This document shows, one piece after another, positions 1 through 8,339 of a stretch of 64,000 nucleotides of DNA. How positions within the stretch are numbered: position 1 is the first letter of the stretch; the number at the start of each line of letters is the position of its first letter. A program made the translations under genes and the position numbers. The notes under the pieces are model-generated. The model was not told where the DNA came from. It did not search any database and saw only the letters and a program-made list of their open reading frames with translations. Origin of the DNA: JAYYPW01 sp036128855 (GTDB taxonomy: Bacteria; Pseudomonadota; Gammaproteobacteria; Comchoanobacterales; Comchoanobacteraceae); assembly GCA_036128855.1 (NCBI GenBank), contig JAYYPW010000002.1, positions 1 through 64,000 of the forward strand, written 5' to 3'.

Positions 1-143
1 ATGGTAATTTATGCCTATTTAACCAAATCATCTAAACCTACACATTTCATAGGTACTAAGCCAGCCTAATCTTATCAAAAAAATGTTGTCTTAAAATAAG
101 ATTTGAGAGAAAAATAAATCAATACCAGTATCATAAGGCAATG

Positions 144-172
144 TTGACAAAAAAACAAAAAATGGTTAAAAT
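144..172 (+). promoter_or_regulatory. Sigma-70 promoter for the first U-box gene
   Basis: TTGACA at 144-149 and TAAAAT at 167-172 are separated by 17 bases. This is a near-consensus housekeeping promoter. The predicted transcript start is near 180, giving a very short leader before the ATG at 195. Nothing else in the upstream 140 bases looks like a gene. Confidence 0.65.
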
Positions 173-194
173 ATTGAAAAATTAACAAAAAAAA

Positions 195-1262
195 ATGAAA
201 AAAACCACTTTCACAGCCCTTCGTACATTAAGTTACTATTTTATATTACCATTTTTCATATCAGCCCTATTAACGCAGATAATCTGTGTTCTTGCTTTAA
301 AAATATCTTTTAGCATCGAATTATTTTCTCTATGTTTTATAGGAATAAATTTATTACAGGGCACATACAGTGCATATATTTCTTTATTCGGTAATCGACC
401 ACAACCACCTAGACCAGGACCAAGGCCAAGACCTTCAGGCAGAGTAGAAAATAGATTCTATCGAGATCAACAGCAGAATAATGAAGTAGATATTCTGAAT
501 ATTAGAATATCCGAACGCGACACAAATAATTCCATTAGGACAAACACAAACACCCAAAACCCTAGGGTTAATTTAGACAACCAACAGCTAAGCACCAGTA
601 TATATGCATCCCAACCATATAGAAACGTGATTGCCAAACCAAGAGAAATCAAAATACATGAGCATAGTGACCTGGTAAAATCAATAGGTAAATCATATCC
701 TGAAGTGCACGATAAATTATGTAATCCTGACCTGGACCTGATATGTCCACTATCTATAGACATAATTACAAACCCGGTGAAAGCTGATGATGGGAATACT
801 TATGAAGAACAATTGATTAAAAAATGGCTGGAGAAAAACTCAACTAGCCCGCTAAAACAAATACACATATCAAAGACTCTTTGCAGTGATGATAATTATA
901 AACAAAATCTCAAAAAGGCATTCGACAAGGAAATAAGCGAACAAACAGAAAAATGTAGAAATTTTGTCAACGAATTAGAAAAAAAGAACCCATGCCTTTA
1001 TGAAATTTTATGTGACAACCCCGACTACGATTTAATTTGCCCTATCACCCGTGAATTAATACGTGAACCCGTACGTGCTGAGGATGGCATCCGTTATGAA
1101 AAAGAAAATATCTCTAAATGGCTGAATAGTAATAGCAGAAAAAGCCCAAGTACGCGTCAAGTTATAGGTAAAAACTTTATTAGAGATTTTGGATACATAA
1201 AGCTACTCAAAGATGCAATTGAGAACATTAAGTCTCGTATGCCTACAATGCGCCAAGTATAA
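195..1262 (+). CDS. Tandem U-box protein, putative membrane-anchored E3 ubiquitin-ligase effector
   Basis: The protein has 355 residues. Two hydrophobic segments near the N-terminus (about residues 12-35 and 38-58) are followed by a low-complexity linker rich in Pro, Arg and Asn (about 65-150). Two U-box modules begin near residues 184 and 282. Each has the signature CP-x(9)-PV-x(3)-DG-x(2)-YE-x(5)-WL. U-boxes adopt a RING-like fold without zinc and recruit E2 ubiquitin-conjugating enzymes. Bacteria have no ubiquitin system, so such proteins normally act inside a eukaryotic host. Two U-boxes in one protein recalls Legionella LubX (family knowledge), although LubX has no N-terminal membrane segments that I recall. 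The next gene is a paralog. Ligase activity and secretion are inferred, not seen. Confidence 0.8.
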   Translation: MKKTTFTALRTLSYYFILPFFISALLTQIICVLALKISFSIELFSLCFIGINLLQGTYSAYISLFGNRPQPPRPGPRPRPSGRVENRFYRDQQQNNEVDILNIRISERDTNNSIRTNTNTQNPRVNLDNQQLSTSIYASQPYRNVIAKPREIKIHEHSDLVKSIGKSYPEVHDKLCNPDLDLICPLSIDIITNPVKADDGNTYEEQLIKKWLEKNSTSPLKQIHISKTLCSDDNYKQNLKKAFDKEISEQTEKCRNFVNELEKKNPCLYEILCDNPDYDLICPITRELIREPVRAEDGIRYEKENISKWLNSNSRKSPSTRQVIGKNFIRDFGYIKLLKDAIENIKSRMPTMRQV

Positions 1263-1491
1263 GCTTAGGTTGTTTATAGTTACATACAAAAGGCTAATGA
1301 CTACTGCCAATATAACTATAATAAATCCGTCCATTGAATAAGATAATGTTTAACTGACTATCCTTATAAATAACACCATGAACTGGATATTCTATCTTTA
1401 GAAAAAAATAATTCCTAAAAAACATCAATAGTTAACGCATCGACGATAAAAAATCATCAAAAGGCTATAAATAAGAAGAAACTAAGTTATA

Positions 1492-1520
1492 TTGACAAGG
1501 GTGTTAGAGAAAGTTATGAT
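1492..1520 (+). promoter_or_regulatory. Sigma-70 promoter for the second U-box gene
   Basis: TTGACA (1492-1497) and TATGAT (1515-1520) have a 17-base spacer and lie 28 bases before the ATG at 1549. The layout matches the promoter of the upstream paralog, so the two genes appear to be transcribed separately. The spacer at 1263-1491 shows no other feature. Confidence 0.65.
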
Positions 1521-1548
1521 GTTCACATAACAACGCTATATCAAAACT

Positions 1549-2838
1549 ATGAAAAATACATCTACATCCTCATTCCGTTCCACTTTACTACGTTATGTGG
1601 TACCGATTTGTGTATCTGCACTAATCACACAAGCTCTCTGTGCTTATGCCCTAGAAATACCTTTCAGCATCGCTTTATTCACAGTGTGTTATCTTGGAGT
1701 ATCTTTTGTACAACTTATAAAAAATCAATTAACTAGTCCAATTCATTTCTCATCGAACTCCAAAGGAAGAATACATCCTTACACGCCCTACATACCGCCC
1801 TCACACTCCACTATAAATCAAAATTTTCTTGATGCGGTGCGCAAGACTTCACCCACAAACCATACTTATGCAAACTCGGATCGCAACCGGAACAAACGTG
1901 ATTTCAAAGAACATCAAGAAAACAGAACAAAAGCTAACGGCAAGACTAATAATACCCTTAGGAATGTGACCAGAACCGAAAATTCAGACCCTTTCACAAC
2001 AGTCCCTAGACGATTGACTAGTTTACAAAGTTCTGAATTACCACAGGTTAGCGCATTAGAAGAAAGAGACTCACAATTAATAAGCAGACTTTCTTCACCA
2101 CGTCATGAACCTGTAGCACCTGTACGTCAACTCCGTTTATTACCTCCAGATCATCTCGCACCGTCAAGGTCAAGACTAAACCAGCCTAATTTCAACTCAA
2201 CTAGCCCAATAACCACACCACAACCTCATAAAGATCTAATTGACACCATTGTGAAATCACACCCTGAAATTTGTGATAAATTATGCGAACCCGATCTTAA
2301 TCTTACGTGCCCATTATCTCTTGCATTGATAAATGATCCCGTAAAAGCTGATGATAGGATTACTTATGAAAGAGAGTTAATTCAAGAGTGGCTTAAGTCC
2401 AACACCACCAGTCCATTCTCACGTATCAAAATATCTAAGACTCTACTTAGTGATTTAGATTACGCGAGAAAACTTAAAGAAGCTTTCAATAAGGAGATAG
2501 ACTCACAAATCACACAGCACAAATATCTGCTCGAAGATATGACAAAAAACCACCCAAAATTTTATGAGCACCTTGAAAACAACCCTAATTACGATTTAAT
2601 TTGTCCAATCACACGAGAGTTAATTAAAGAACCTGTACTGGCTGCAGACGGCATATGCTACGAAAAGGGTGAGATATCTCAATGGCTGCGTAAAAATGGT
2701 AATAAAAGCCCAATCACGCGTAAACATATAAGCAACAAATTTACTACAGACTTAGGTTATATCAAGAAACTAAAAGATGCTTATGAAACGCTTAAAGAAA
2801 ACAACGTTCTCAATCTTTGCCAGTCAAACAATCACTGA
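1549..2838 (+). CDS. Tandem U-box protein, paralog of the preceding gene
   Basis: The protein has 429 residues. Its N-terminal hydrophobic region (about residues 12-58) aligns with that of the preceding gene, including a shared SAL[IL]TQ motif. A longer disordered linker (about 65-235), rich in Asn, Ser, Arg and Pro, follows. Two U-boxes begin near residues 254 and 351, each with the CP...PV...DG...YE...WL signature. The first U-box has DDRITYE where the usual Gly would be, so its loop is altered. A helical stretch of about 70 residues separates the boxes, as in the first paralog. A role as a translocated host-directed ubiquitin ligase is inferred from the domain. The two genes look like a tandem duplication that has diverged mainly in the linker. 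Confidence 0.8.
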   Translation: MKNTSTSSFRSTLLRYVVPICVSALITQALCAYALEIPFSIALFTVCYLGVSFVQLIKNQLTSPIHFSSNSKGRIHPYTPYIPPSHSTINQNFLDAVRKTSPTNHTYANSDRNRNKRDFKEHQENRTKANGKTNNTLRNVTRTENSDPFTTVPRRLTSLQSSELPQVSALEERDSQLISRLSSPRHEPVAPVRQLRLLPPDHLAPSRSRLNQPNFNSTSPITTPQPHKDLIDTIVKSHPEICDKLCEPDLNLTCPLSLALINDPVKADDRITYERELIQEWLKSNTTSPFSRIKISKTLLSDLDYARKLKEAFNKEIDSQITQHKYLLEDMTKNHPKFYEHLENNPNYDLICPITRELIKEPVLAADGICYEKGEISQWLRKNGNKSPITRKHISNKFTTDLGYIKKLKDAYETLKENNVLNLCQSNNH

Positions 2839-3160
2839 TTAGCAATGCATCATTACAAACACTTTATTTTGGGAAAGCCAGTAATTAGCTGAAAGTAAAT
2901 ACAACGACTATACACAGATGACAAAAGAGTGAAAACACCTTTATAGAAATATAAGCCACAAGTAATGCGTTTTATAAAAACGCCGCCTCACACTGACAGT
3001 AAATCAATAAAAAAGAAGATAAAACCAAGACAATTCTTTAAATACCCAACAAATTTTTAAAGAGAAGGAGGCTCTCAATATCATAACAAGCACTGTAAAA
3101 GAGACTAGCTAGAGATATTCAGAGAAGGTTTCTAAAAGAAAACATACAATACACAAGAGT

Positions 3161-3373
3161 AATCCAGAATTTAAAAATCATCATACCGCTATTTATGAAA
3201 CCTTAGGCAAGCCAAACTATGATTTAATCTATCTTATAGATAGCGACCTTATTTAATGCTCTATCGTTCTTGATAATGAGTACTTATGACATAGAAGCTA
3301 TTGCAAATTGGTTGAATATGAAAAAAACAGGTAGATCATAAAGCGAAGTTCAACATCCCCTACAAAAGACATG
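3161..3373 (+). pseudogene. Decayed U-box gene remnant
   Basis: Reading from 3161 gives a peptide ending ...NYDLIYLIDSDLI and then a stop at 3254. It matches the NYDLICPITRELI entry of the neighbouring U-boxes with the conserved Cys-Pro lost. From 3282, in a shifted frame, TYDIEAIANWLN matches the YE...I..WL half of a U-box and is followed by stops. The 2839-3544 interval is therefore the grave of a fourth U-box gene. Nothing else was recognised in it. Confidence 0.6.
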
Positions 3374-3544
3374 AGATTATTAAGCTCACACAAGTCTAAA
3401 TTGTTACAGCTAATTGACACACAGATGCCATTAGTTCAATGTAAAGTGCAACGACAAGATATATGTAAACAGCATCATTCTCCAGGCTCCTTTCTCAAAG
3501 ACAACTTGACTAAGACCAAGATATCATGATAAAAAGAAAGAAAA

Positions 3545-4450
3545 ATGATGTATCTAGCAGTGCATAACCTTAGTAACAATACTCCTTCTTCCAAGCCAGA
3601 TATCTTCTTTTCAGCACTTCTAAATACTTTCACAGCCATCTTCATAGAGATTCCTTTCTTCAGTTACGTCACCTACTTAAGTACACGATACCTTCTTAGT
3701 ATAACCGTTACACCTATGACTATGCTTTGTGTTAGTATCCTATGCACATTCGCGAGGAGAATATTAACTGGTAAAAAAGAAGTTAACGAATACCAGGTAC
3801 AACCTTTAAATAACAAAAACAAAAATGATTTAGAATTTATTTACACCAACAATAGCTGTTTAATTCGTCCGTACGAGATATCAAATCAAAACAGTAACAG
3901 ATTGAGACAAAACAACACGCGCTTTACAAACAATCATAGATATCATATCCATAACAACCAAGCCTTTAAAGATAACAATAGATCTTCCCTGCAGAGCAAC
4001 CAGCACTTTACATACAGTAATCAATCACAACACCAAAGTAACCCGTATATAAATCCGAGAGATCAGTATAAAACTATTGAGACTAGTGAATACAAGCAAG
4101 AACGTAATGAATCTGTCCACCAGCCATATTCCTGCTTTCTTATTTTAAAAGAACTAATGAATCAGTACCCAAAAATTTACGCAGAGCTTAGCACAAATGC
4201 CAACTATAACCTAATATGCCCAATAACTAGAGAATTAATTAATAATCCAGTACAAACAGTGGATGGCGTAACCTATGAGAAAAAAGCCATACTCACGTGG
4301 TTTAAAACATCTAACCGTAGCCCAATGACTTCACTAGAAATCGATAAAGCTATCGTACCAGACAAAAATTATATCAATAAACTAACACATATTATCAAGA
4401 ATGAAATCAAGTTATCCGAAAAGAATAATACAGGTAGACAGTATCTGTAG
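3545..4450 (+). CDS. Single U-box protein with N-terminal membrane segments
   Basis: The protein has 301 residues. Hydrophobic stretches lie at about residues 20-45 and 48-72. An Asn/Gln/Ser/His-rich low-complexity linker runs to about residue 195, and one U-box begins near residue 225 with CPITRELINNPV, DG, YE and WF. The helical lead-in and the NYNLICPITREL stretch match the second U-box of the two upstream genes, so this is a family member with one box. The linker composition (many N and Q) differs from the two upstream proteins. The start at 3545 is chosen because a weak RBS-like GAAAGAAAA precedes it. E3 ligase function in a host cell is inferred. Confidence 0.75.
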   Translation: MMYLAVHNLSNNTPSSKPDIFFSALLNTFTAIFIEIPFFSYVTYLSTRYLLSITVTPMTMLCVSILCTFARRILTGKKEVNEYQVQPLNNKNKNDLEFIYTNNSCLIRPYEISNQNSNRLRQNNTRFTNNHRYHIHNNQAFKDNNRSSLQSNQHFTYSNQSQHQSNPYINPRDQYKTIETSEYKQERNESVHQPYSCFLILKELMNQYPKIYAELSTNANYNLICPITRELINNPVQTVDGVTYEKKAILTWFKTSNRSPMTSLEIDKAIVPDKNYINKLTHIIKNEIKLSEKNNTGRQYL

Positions 4451-4609
4451 ATTAATTAAATCCTCCAGAAAAGATACGCATCTTATCTAATAAGTAGTAG
4501 TTAAACTCACGAGATTCATAAAAATGAGTAACCAAAACTATTGTAAAGTGACAAATCTACTACACAAAGTAAACATAAAAACAAATAGAACACATAAGTA
4601 AAATATAGT

Positions 4610-4638
4610 TTGCTTTATGGTAGATAAAAAAGTATAAT
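4610..4638 (+). promoter_or_regulatory. Sigma-70 promoter for the DEAD-box helicase gene
   Basis: TTGCTT (4610-4615), a 17-base spacer and a perfect TATAAT (4633-4638) lie 26 bases before the helicase ATG. Confidence 0.6.
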
Positions 4639-4664
4639 GTTTTCATAATCTTAATTGAAAAGCC

Positions 4665-5780
4665 ATGACAACAACAATATCATTCGAAAAACTAGGCCTC
4701 TCTTCTCTTCAGTTAAAAACCCTAGCCAAATTAGCATTCACCGAAGCTACACCTGTACAGTCTGAAACTATCCCACTACTGATCAAAAAACCCCAAGATA
4801 TCATGGTACAAGCACAAACGGGCACTGGTAAAACAGCAGCATTTTCTTTGCCAATCCTACACCATACTGATGTAGAACAAAAAGCTATCCAAAGTATTGT
4901 TTTAGTTCCAACCAGAGAACTCGCTATCCAAGTACAACAAGAAATTGTTAAATTAAAAGGTGACACACCTATTAAGTCATGCGCAATCTATGGTGGTCAA
5001 AATATAGGGATTCAAATTAAGAAATTAAAAAAAGGCATTCATATAGTAGTAGGTACGCCTGGTCGGATCATTGATCATCTACAACGTAAAACACTAAATT
5101 TAGAGAGTATTAGATCACTAGTATTAGATGAAGCAGACGAAATGCTCAATATGGGTTTTATTGAACCTATCGAGACCATTATGGCGGCTACAAATAAAAG
5201 TAGGAATACACAGTTATTTTCTGCAACAATGCCAAAAAGAATCTTACAACTTGCGAAAAAGTATATGGTTAACCCCAAACATATACATACACAAACAGAA
5301 CATAAAACCTTGAAAAACATTGAGCAAAGCTACTACTGCAGCAAAGGATCAGTTAAAAGCATAATCCTACAGAAAATCATAGAGAAAAATCCAGAATTTC
5401 ATGGAATCGTTTTCTGCGAAACAAAACGTGGTGTGGATGACCTAGCAGCAAGATTAAACAAGAAGTCTATATCTGCAGATGTTATACATGGTGACATACA
5501 TCAGCGTAAAAGAGAACGTGTCACTGCCAGATTTAAAGCTAAGAACTTCCATGTACTCATCGCAACAGACGTTGCTGCAAGAGGCGTACATGTTGATAAT
5601 TTAACACATGTTATTAATTATGATCTACCTAAAAACCCCGAAATATATACACATCGGATTGGCAGAACAGGTCGAGCAGGCAATAAAGGAACTGCAATAA
5701 GCCTTATTACCCCAGCCCAAAAGGGAGCATTAAACTTTATTGCTAAGAAAACCAAAGCAGAAATACGTAAAGCAGACTAA
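4665..5780 (+). CDS. DEAD-box ATP-dependent RNA helicase
   Basis: This 371-residue protein carries the whole helicase core. The Q motif is near residues 5-27, followed by AQTGTGKT (motif I), PTRELA (Ia), TPGR (Ib), DEAD (II), SAT (III), and HRIGRTGR (VI) near the C-terminus. It ends shortly after motif VI, so it lacks the C-terminal RNA-binding extensions of DeaD/CsdA or SrmB and is a minimal RhlE-like helicase. It would unwind short RNA duplexes in the cytoplasm, for example in ribosome assembly or mRNA turnover. It has its own promoter and converges with the ABC transporter gene 52 bases downstream. The exact subfamily cannot be assigned by eye. Confidence 0.9.
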   Translation: MTTTISFEKLGLSSLQLKTLAKLAFTEATPVQSETIPLLIKKPQDIMVQAQTGTGKTAAFSLPILHHTDVEQKAIQSIVLVPTRELAIQVQQEIVKLKGDTPIKSCAIYGGQNIGIQIKKLKKGIHIVVGTPGRIIDHLQRKTLNLESIRSLVLDEADEMLNMGFIEPIETIMAATNKSRNTQLFSATMPKRILQLAKKYMVNPKHIHTQTEHKTLKNIEQSYYCSKGSVKSIILQKIIEKNPEFHGIVFCETKRGVDDLAARLNKKSISADVIHGDIHQRKRERVTARFKAKNFHVLIATDVAARGVHVDNLTHVINYDLPKNPEIYTHRIGRTGRAGNKGTAISLITPAQKGALNFIAKKTKAEIRKAD

Positions 5781-5832
5781 AAGATCAATCAAAATTTACT
5801 ACTAGTCTAATCACAGGTTACTAAGGCCCATA

Positions 5833-7605
5833 CTACATCCATAAACCATCCGATGACTGCTCACGCCACATGCGCGCATAGTACCCATTTTTCTTCAGTA
5901 AATCATCATGACGTCCTTGCTCAACAATTTCACCAGCATCCATTACCACAATCCTATCCATAGCTTTAACCGTAGATAACCTATGTGCGATAACAATAGT
6001 AGTTCTATTTTCCATAAGCGCAGTTAATCCCGCATAGACTGAGCGCTCCGTAACCGAATCTAGTGCTGAAGTTGCTTCATCTAAAAGTAAAATGGGTGCA
6101 TCTTTAAGAAACGCACGCGCGATTGCAACTCTTTGTCTTTGCCCTCCAGATATACTGACTCCTTTAGAACCAACAACTGTTGCATAGCCATCTGGTAATT
6201 GCATGATAAAATCATGTGCATGAGCAGAGCGTGCAGCAGCATATACTTCTTCATCAGTAGCAGAAACCCTACCATAGCGTATATTTTCAAGAATAGAGCG
6301 ATGAAACATCGTACTATCTTGCGGTATCATGGCAACATTTTGTCGCAGAGAAGAAACCGTAACGTCTAGGATATTTTGTCCATCAATAGTTATTACTCCA
6401 GATGATGGTGTATAAAAACGTAAAAGAAGATGTAAAAGGGTAGTTTTTCCACTACCTGAGAAGCCAACTAAACCTACTTTTTCACCAGAATTGACAGTTA
6501 AGTTAAAACCATCAAAAAGTGGAGTTCGACCACTGTGCTGATAGCTAACATTAGCGAAATGTATTGCCCCCTCATCCACGCGCAAGTTTTTTGTGTGAGG
6601 GTCATATGTATAGGCAAACGGTGCTTGTAGCAACGTCAACGCCTGCTCTGCCTTGCCATATTCTTCAATAATTTGAGGAAACTGTTCACCAAAATAATCC
6701 CAAATATACCAAGATACTTCTATATTTGTGCTGATAACAAATACAAAGTCCCCTAAACTTACTTGTCCGTATTGGTAAAAGTGTAATAAAAGAATAATAT
6801 TGACGACTAGTAAACCAATAAGAAAAAAATCACCTATCAATCGCTGAAAAACCATATAACGCTTTAAGGCAATATTTTTGGTGAAAGCTTCATCTGTAGC
6901 ATTATGAATTCGGTCGTGCTCGTGCACATGTTGTGCAAAAAGCTTCACAAAATACATGTTATCAATAGAATCAAAAAGGTGGCCAACCAAGTTTGTTTGA
7001 CTCTGCGCATAACCATAAGCAAGTTTACGCAATGTACCACTACTCCAGTAAATAACCGGAATAAAAAAGACAAGCCATAACAAATAAATAAGCGTAAACC
7101 AGTAAGATACCTGGTATAAAAGAAATAAAAATACCGCAACTAATGAACAAGTGAAGATCGTATACTGAGATCGATCTAGAAATGAACCTATATTTTTATC
7201 AAGCTCTACTATACGATTTACAATCCCGCCGTTCAGTTGGTCCTGAAAGTAACTATATGCTTTCTTTTGTAACGTTTTATGCAATGTTACCGTAAGTGAC
7301 TTAGAAAGACCGGGATAAAGTATGTAAGAAAGAATATTACGTAGGCGCAAGGTTATGCACACACCAAAGTAACAAGCCACCAGAAAAAGACTTGGAAAAA
7401 ACATATCCTCCCAGATATTTGACTTCTTTGACACTTCTAAGGCATCAATAACAATTTTCAAAGCATATGTGCAATAAACATTTAGACACGCAGATGCAAG
7501 AGACAGTATTAATATCGAGATAAATATAAACCACCTATCTTTGAGAAAATGCCAAATAAAAGGTAGCAGCGTATTGGGTAAATGATTTTTATTTTCTGTA
7601 ACCAC
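5833..7605 (-). CDS. ABC-type exporter half-transporter (membrane and ATPase domains fused)
   Basis: The protein has 590 residues. The N-terminal half has about six membrane segments (residues about 15-310), followed by a nucleotide-binding domain with Walker A GFSGSGKTT, a Q loop (MIPQDS), signature SGGQRQR, Walker B ILLLDEATSALD and an H loop (IAHRLST). This is the MsbA/MdlB type, which works as a dimer to export lipids, drugs or peptides. Substrate is not readable from the sequence. The start is a GTG at 7605-7603 that shares one base with the yebC TAG stop, which suggests translational coupling. In many gammaproteobacteria ruvC follows yebC, so this transporter sits at an altered junction. 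Confidence 0.88.
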   Translation of the reverse strand: MVTENKNHLPNTLLPFIWHFLKDRWFIFISILILSLASACLNVYCTYALKIVIDALEVSKKSNIWEDMFFPSLFLVACYFGVCITLRLRNILSYILYPGLSKSLTVTLHKTLQKKAYSYFQDQLNGGIVNRIVELDKNIGSFLDRSQYTIFTCSLVAVFLFLLYQVSYWFTLIYLLWLVFFIPVIYWSSGTLRKLAYGYAQSQTNLVGHLFDSIDNMYFVKLFAQHVHEHDRIHNATDEAFTKNIALKRYMVFQRLIGDFFLIGLLVVNIILLLHFYQYGQVSLGDFVFVISTNIEVSWYIWDYFGEQFPQIIEEYGKAEQALTLLQAPFAYTYDPHTKNLRVDEGAIHFANVSYQHSGRTPLFDGFNLTVNSGEKVGLVGFSGSGKTTLLHLLLRFYTPSSGVITIDGQNILDVTVSSLRQNVAMIPQDSTMFHRSILENIRYGRVSATDEEVYAAARSAHAHDFIMQLPDGYATVVGSKGVSISGGQRQRVAIARAFLKDAPILLLDEATSALDSVTERSVYAGLTALMENRTTIVIAHRLSTVKAMDRIVVMDAGEIVEQGRHDDLLKKNGYYARMWREQSSDGLWM

Positions 7606-8330
7606 TATGACATAGTATCCACATTAGTGTACACAGACTGACAGTCATCTAGTTCTTCAAGGGCATCCTGAAGCACAAAAAGCTTCTCTAGCTGAGCCTC
7701 ATCAAGTGAAATATGATTTAAAGCCACCCACGATAACTCTCCTGATTCAATCACAAAGCCACTCGCCTGTAGCGATGCTAGTATTTGATCAAAATCTTGT
7801 GGGTTGGACTGTATAGAATAAGTTTGATCAGATATCATTATCACATCTTCACAACCAGATTCAATCGCACAAGCCATCAAAGCATCTTCGTCTATAACAT
7901 CTTGACAGATAATTACTCCCTTACGAGAAAACAGATAATCCACTGAACCACTTGTACCTAGGTTCCCGCCATGCTTACTAAATGCATGACGCACTTCAGC
8001 TACTGTACGATTCTTGTTATCTGTCATGCAAAAAACCATAACCGCAACACCACTTGGACCATAACCTTCATACACAACTTCTTGATACTGAGCCCCATCA
8101 ATATTGCCTAAACCTTTATCAATTGCACGTTTAATACTATCTTTTGTAACATTTGCCTTGTTCGCTTTCTCTAGAGCTAGGCGCAAACGAGGATTCGCAG
8201 ATACATCTGCTCCAGACTCTTTTACTGAAACAGTAATATCACGGATAAGCTTAGTGTTTTTTTTTCCTTTAAGGGCATCTTGTCTACCTTTACGATGCCG
8301 AATATTTGCCCACTTACTATGACCTGCCAT
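7605..8330 (-). CDS. yebC: YebC/TACO1-family protein
   Basis: The protein has 241 residues, the normal length. It begins MAGHSKWANIRHRKGRQDA, the hallmark start of the family, and has the conserved GYGPSG and GNLGTSGSV stretches. YebC proteins were long annotated as transcription regulators. The mitochondrial TACO1 branch and recent bacterial work link the family to translation of difficult sequences on the ribosome. It lies 9 bases downstream of aspS on the same strand, and its stop overlaps the start of the ABC exporter, so the genes form one transcription unit. Confidence 0.95.
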   Translation of the reverse strand: MAGHSKWANIRHRKGRQDALKGKKNTKLIRDITVSVKESGADVSANPRLRLALEKANKANVTKDSIKRAIDKGLGNIDGAQYQEVVYEGYGPSGVAVMVFCMTDNKNRTVAEVRHAFSKHGGNLGTSGSVDYLFSRKGVIICQDVIDEDALMACAIESGCEDVIMISDQTYSIQSNPQDFDQILASLQASGFVIESGELSWVALNHISLDEAQLEKLFVLQDALEELDDCQSVYTNVDTMS

Positions 8331-8339
8331 AATTTTTGT

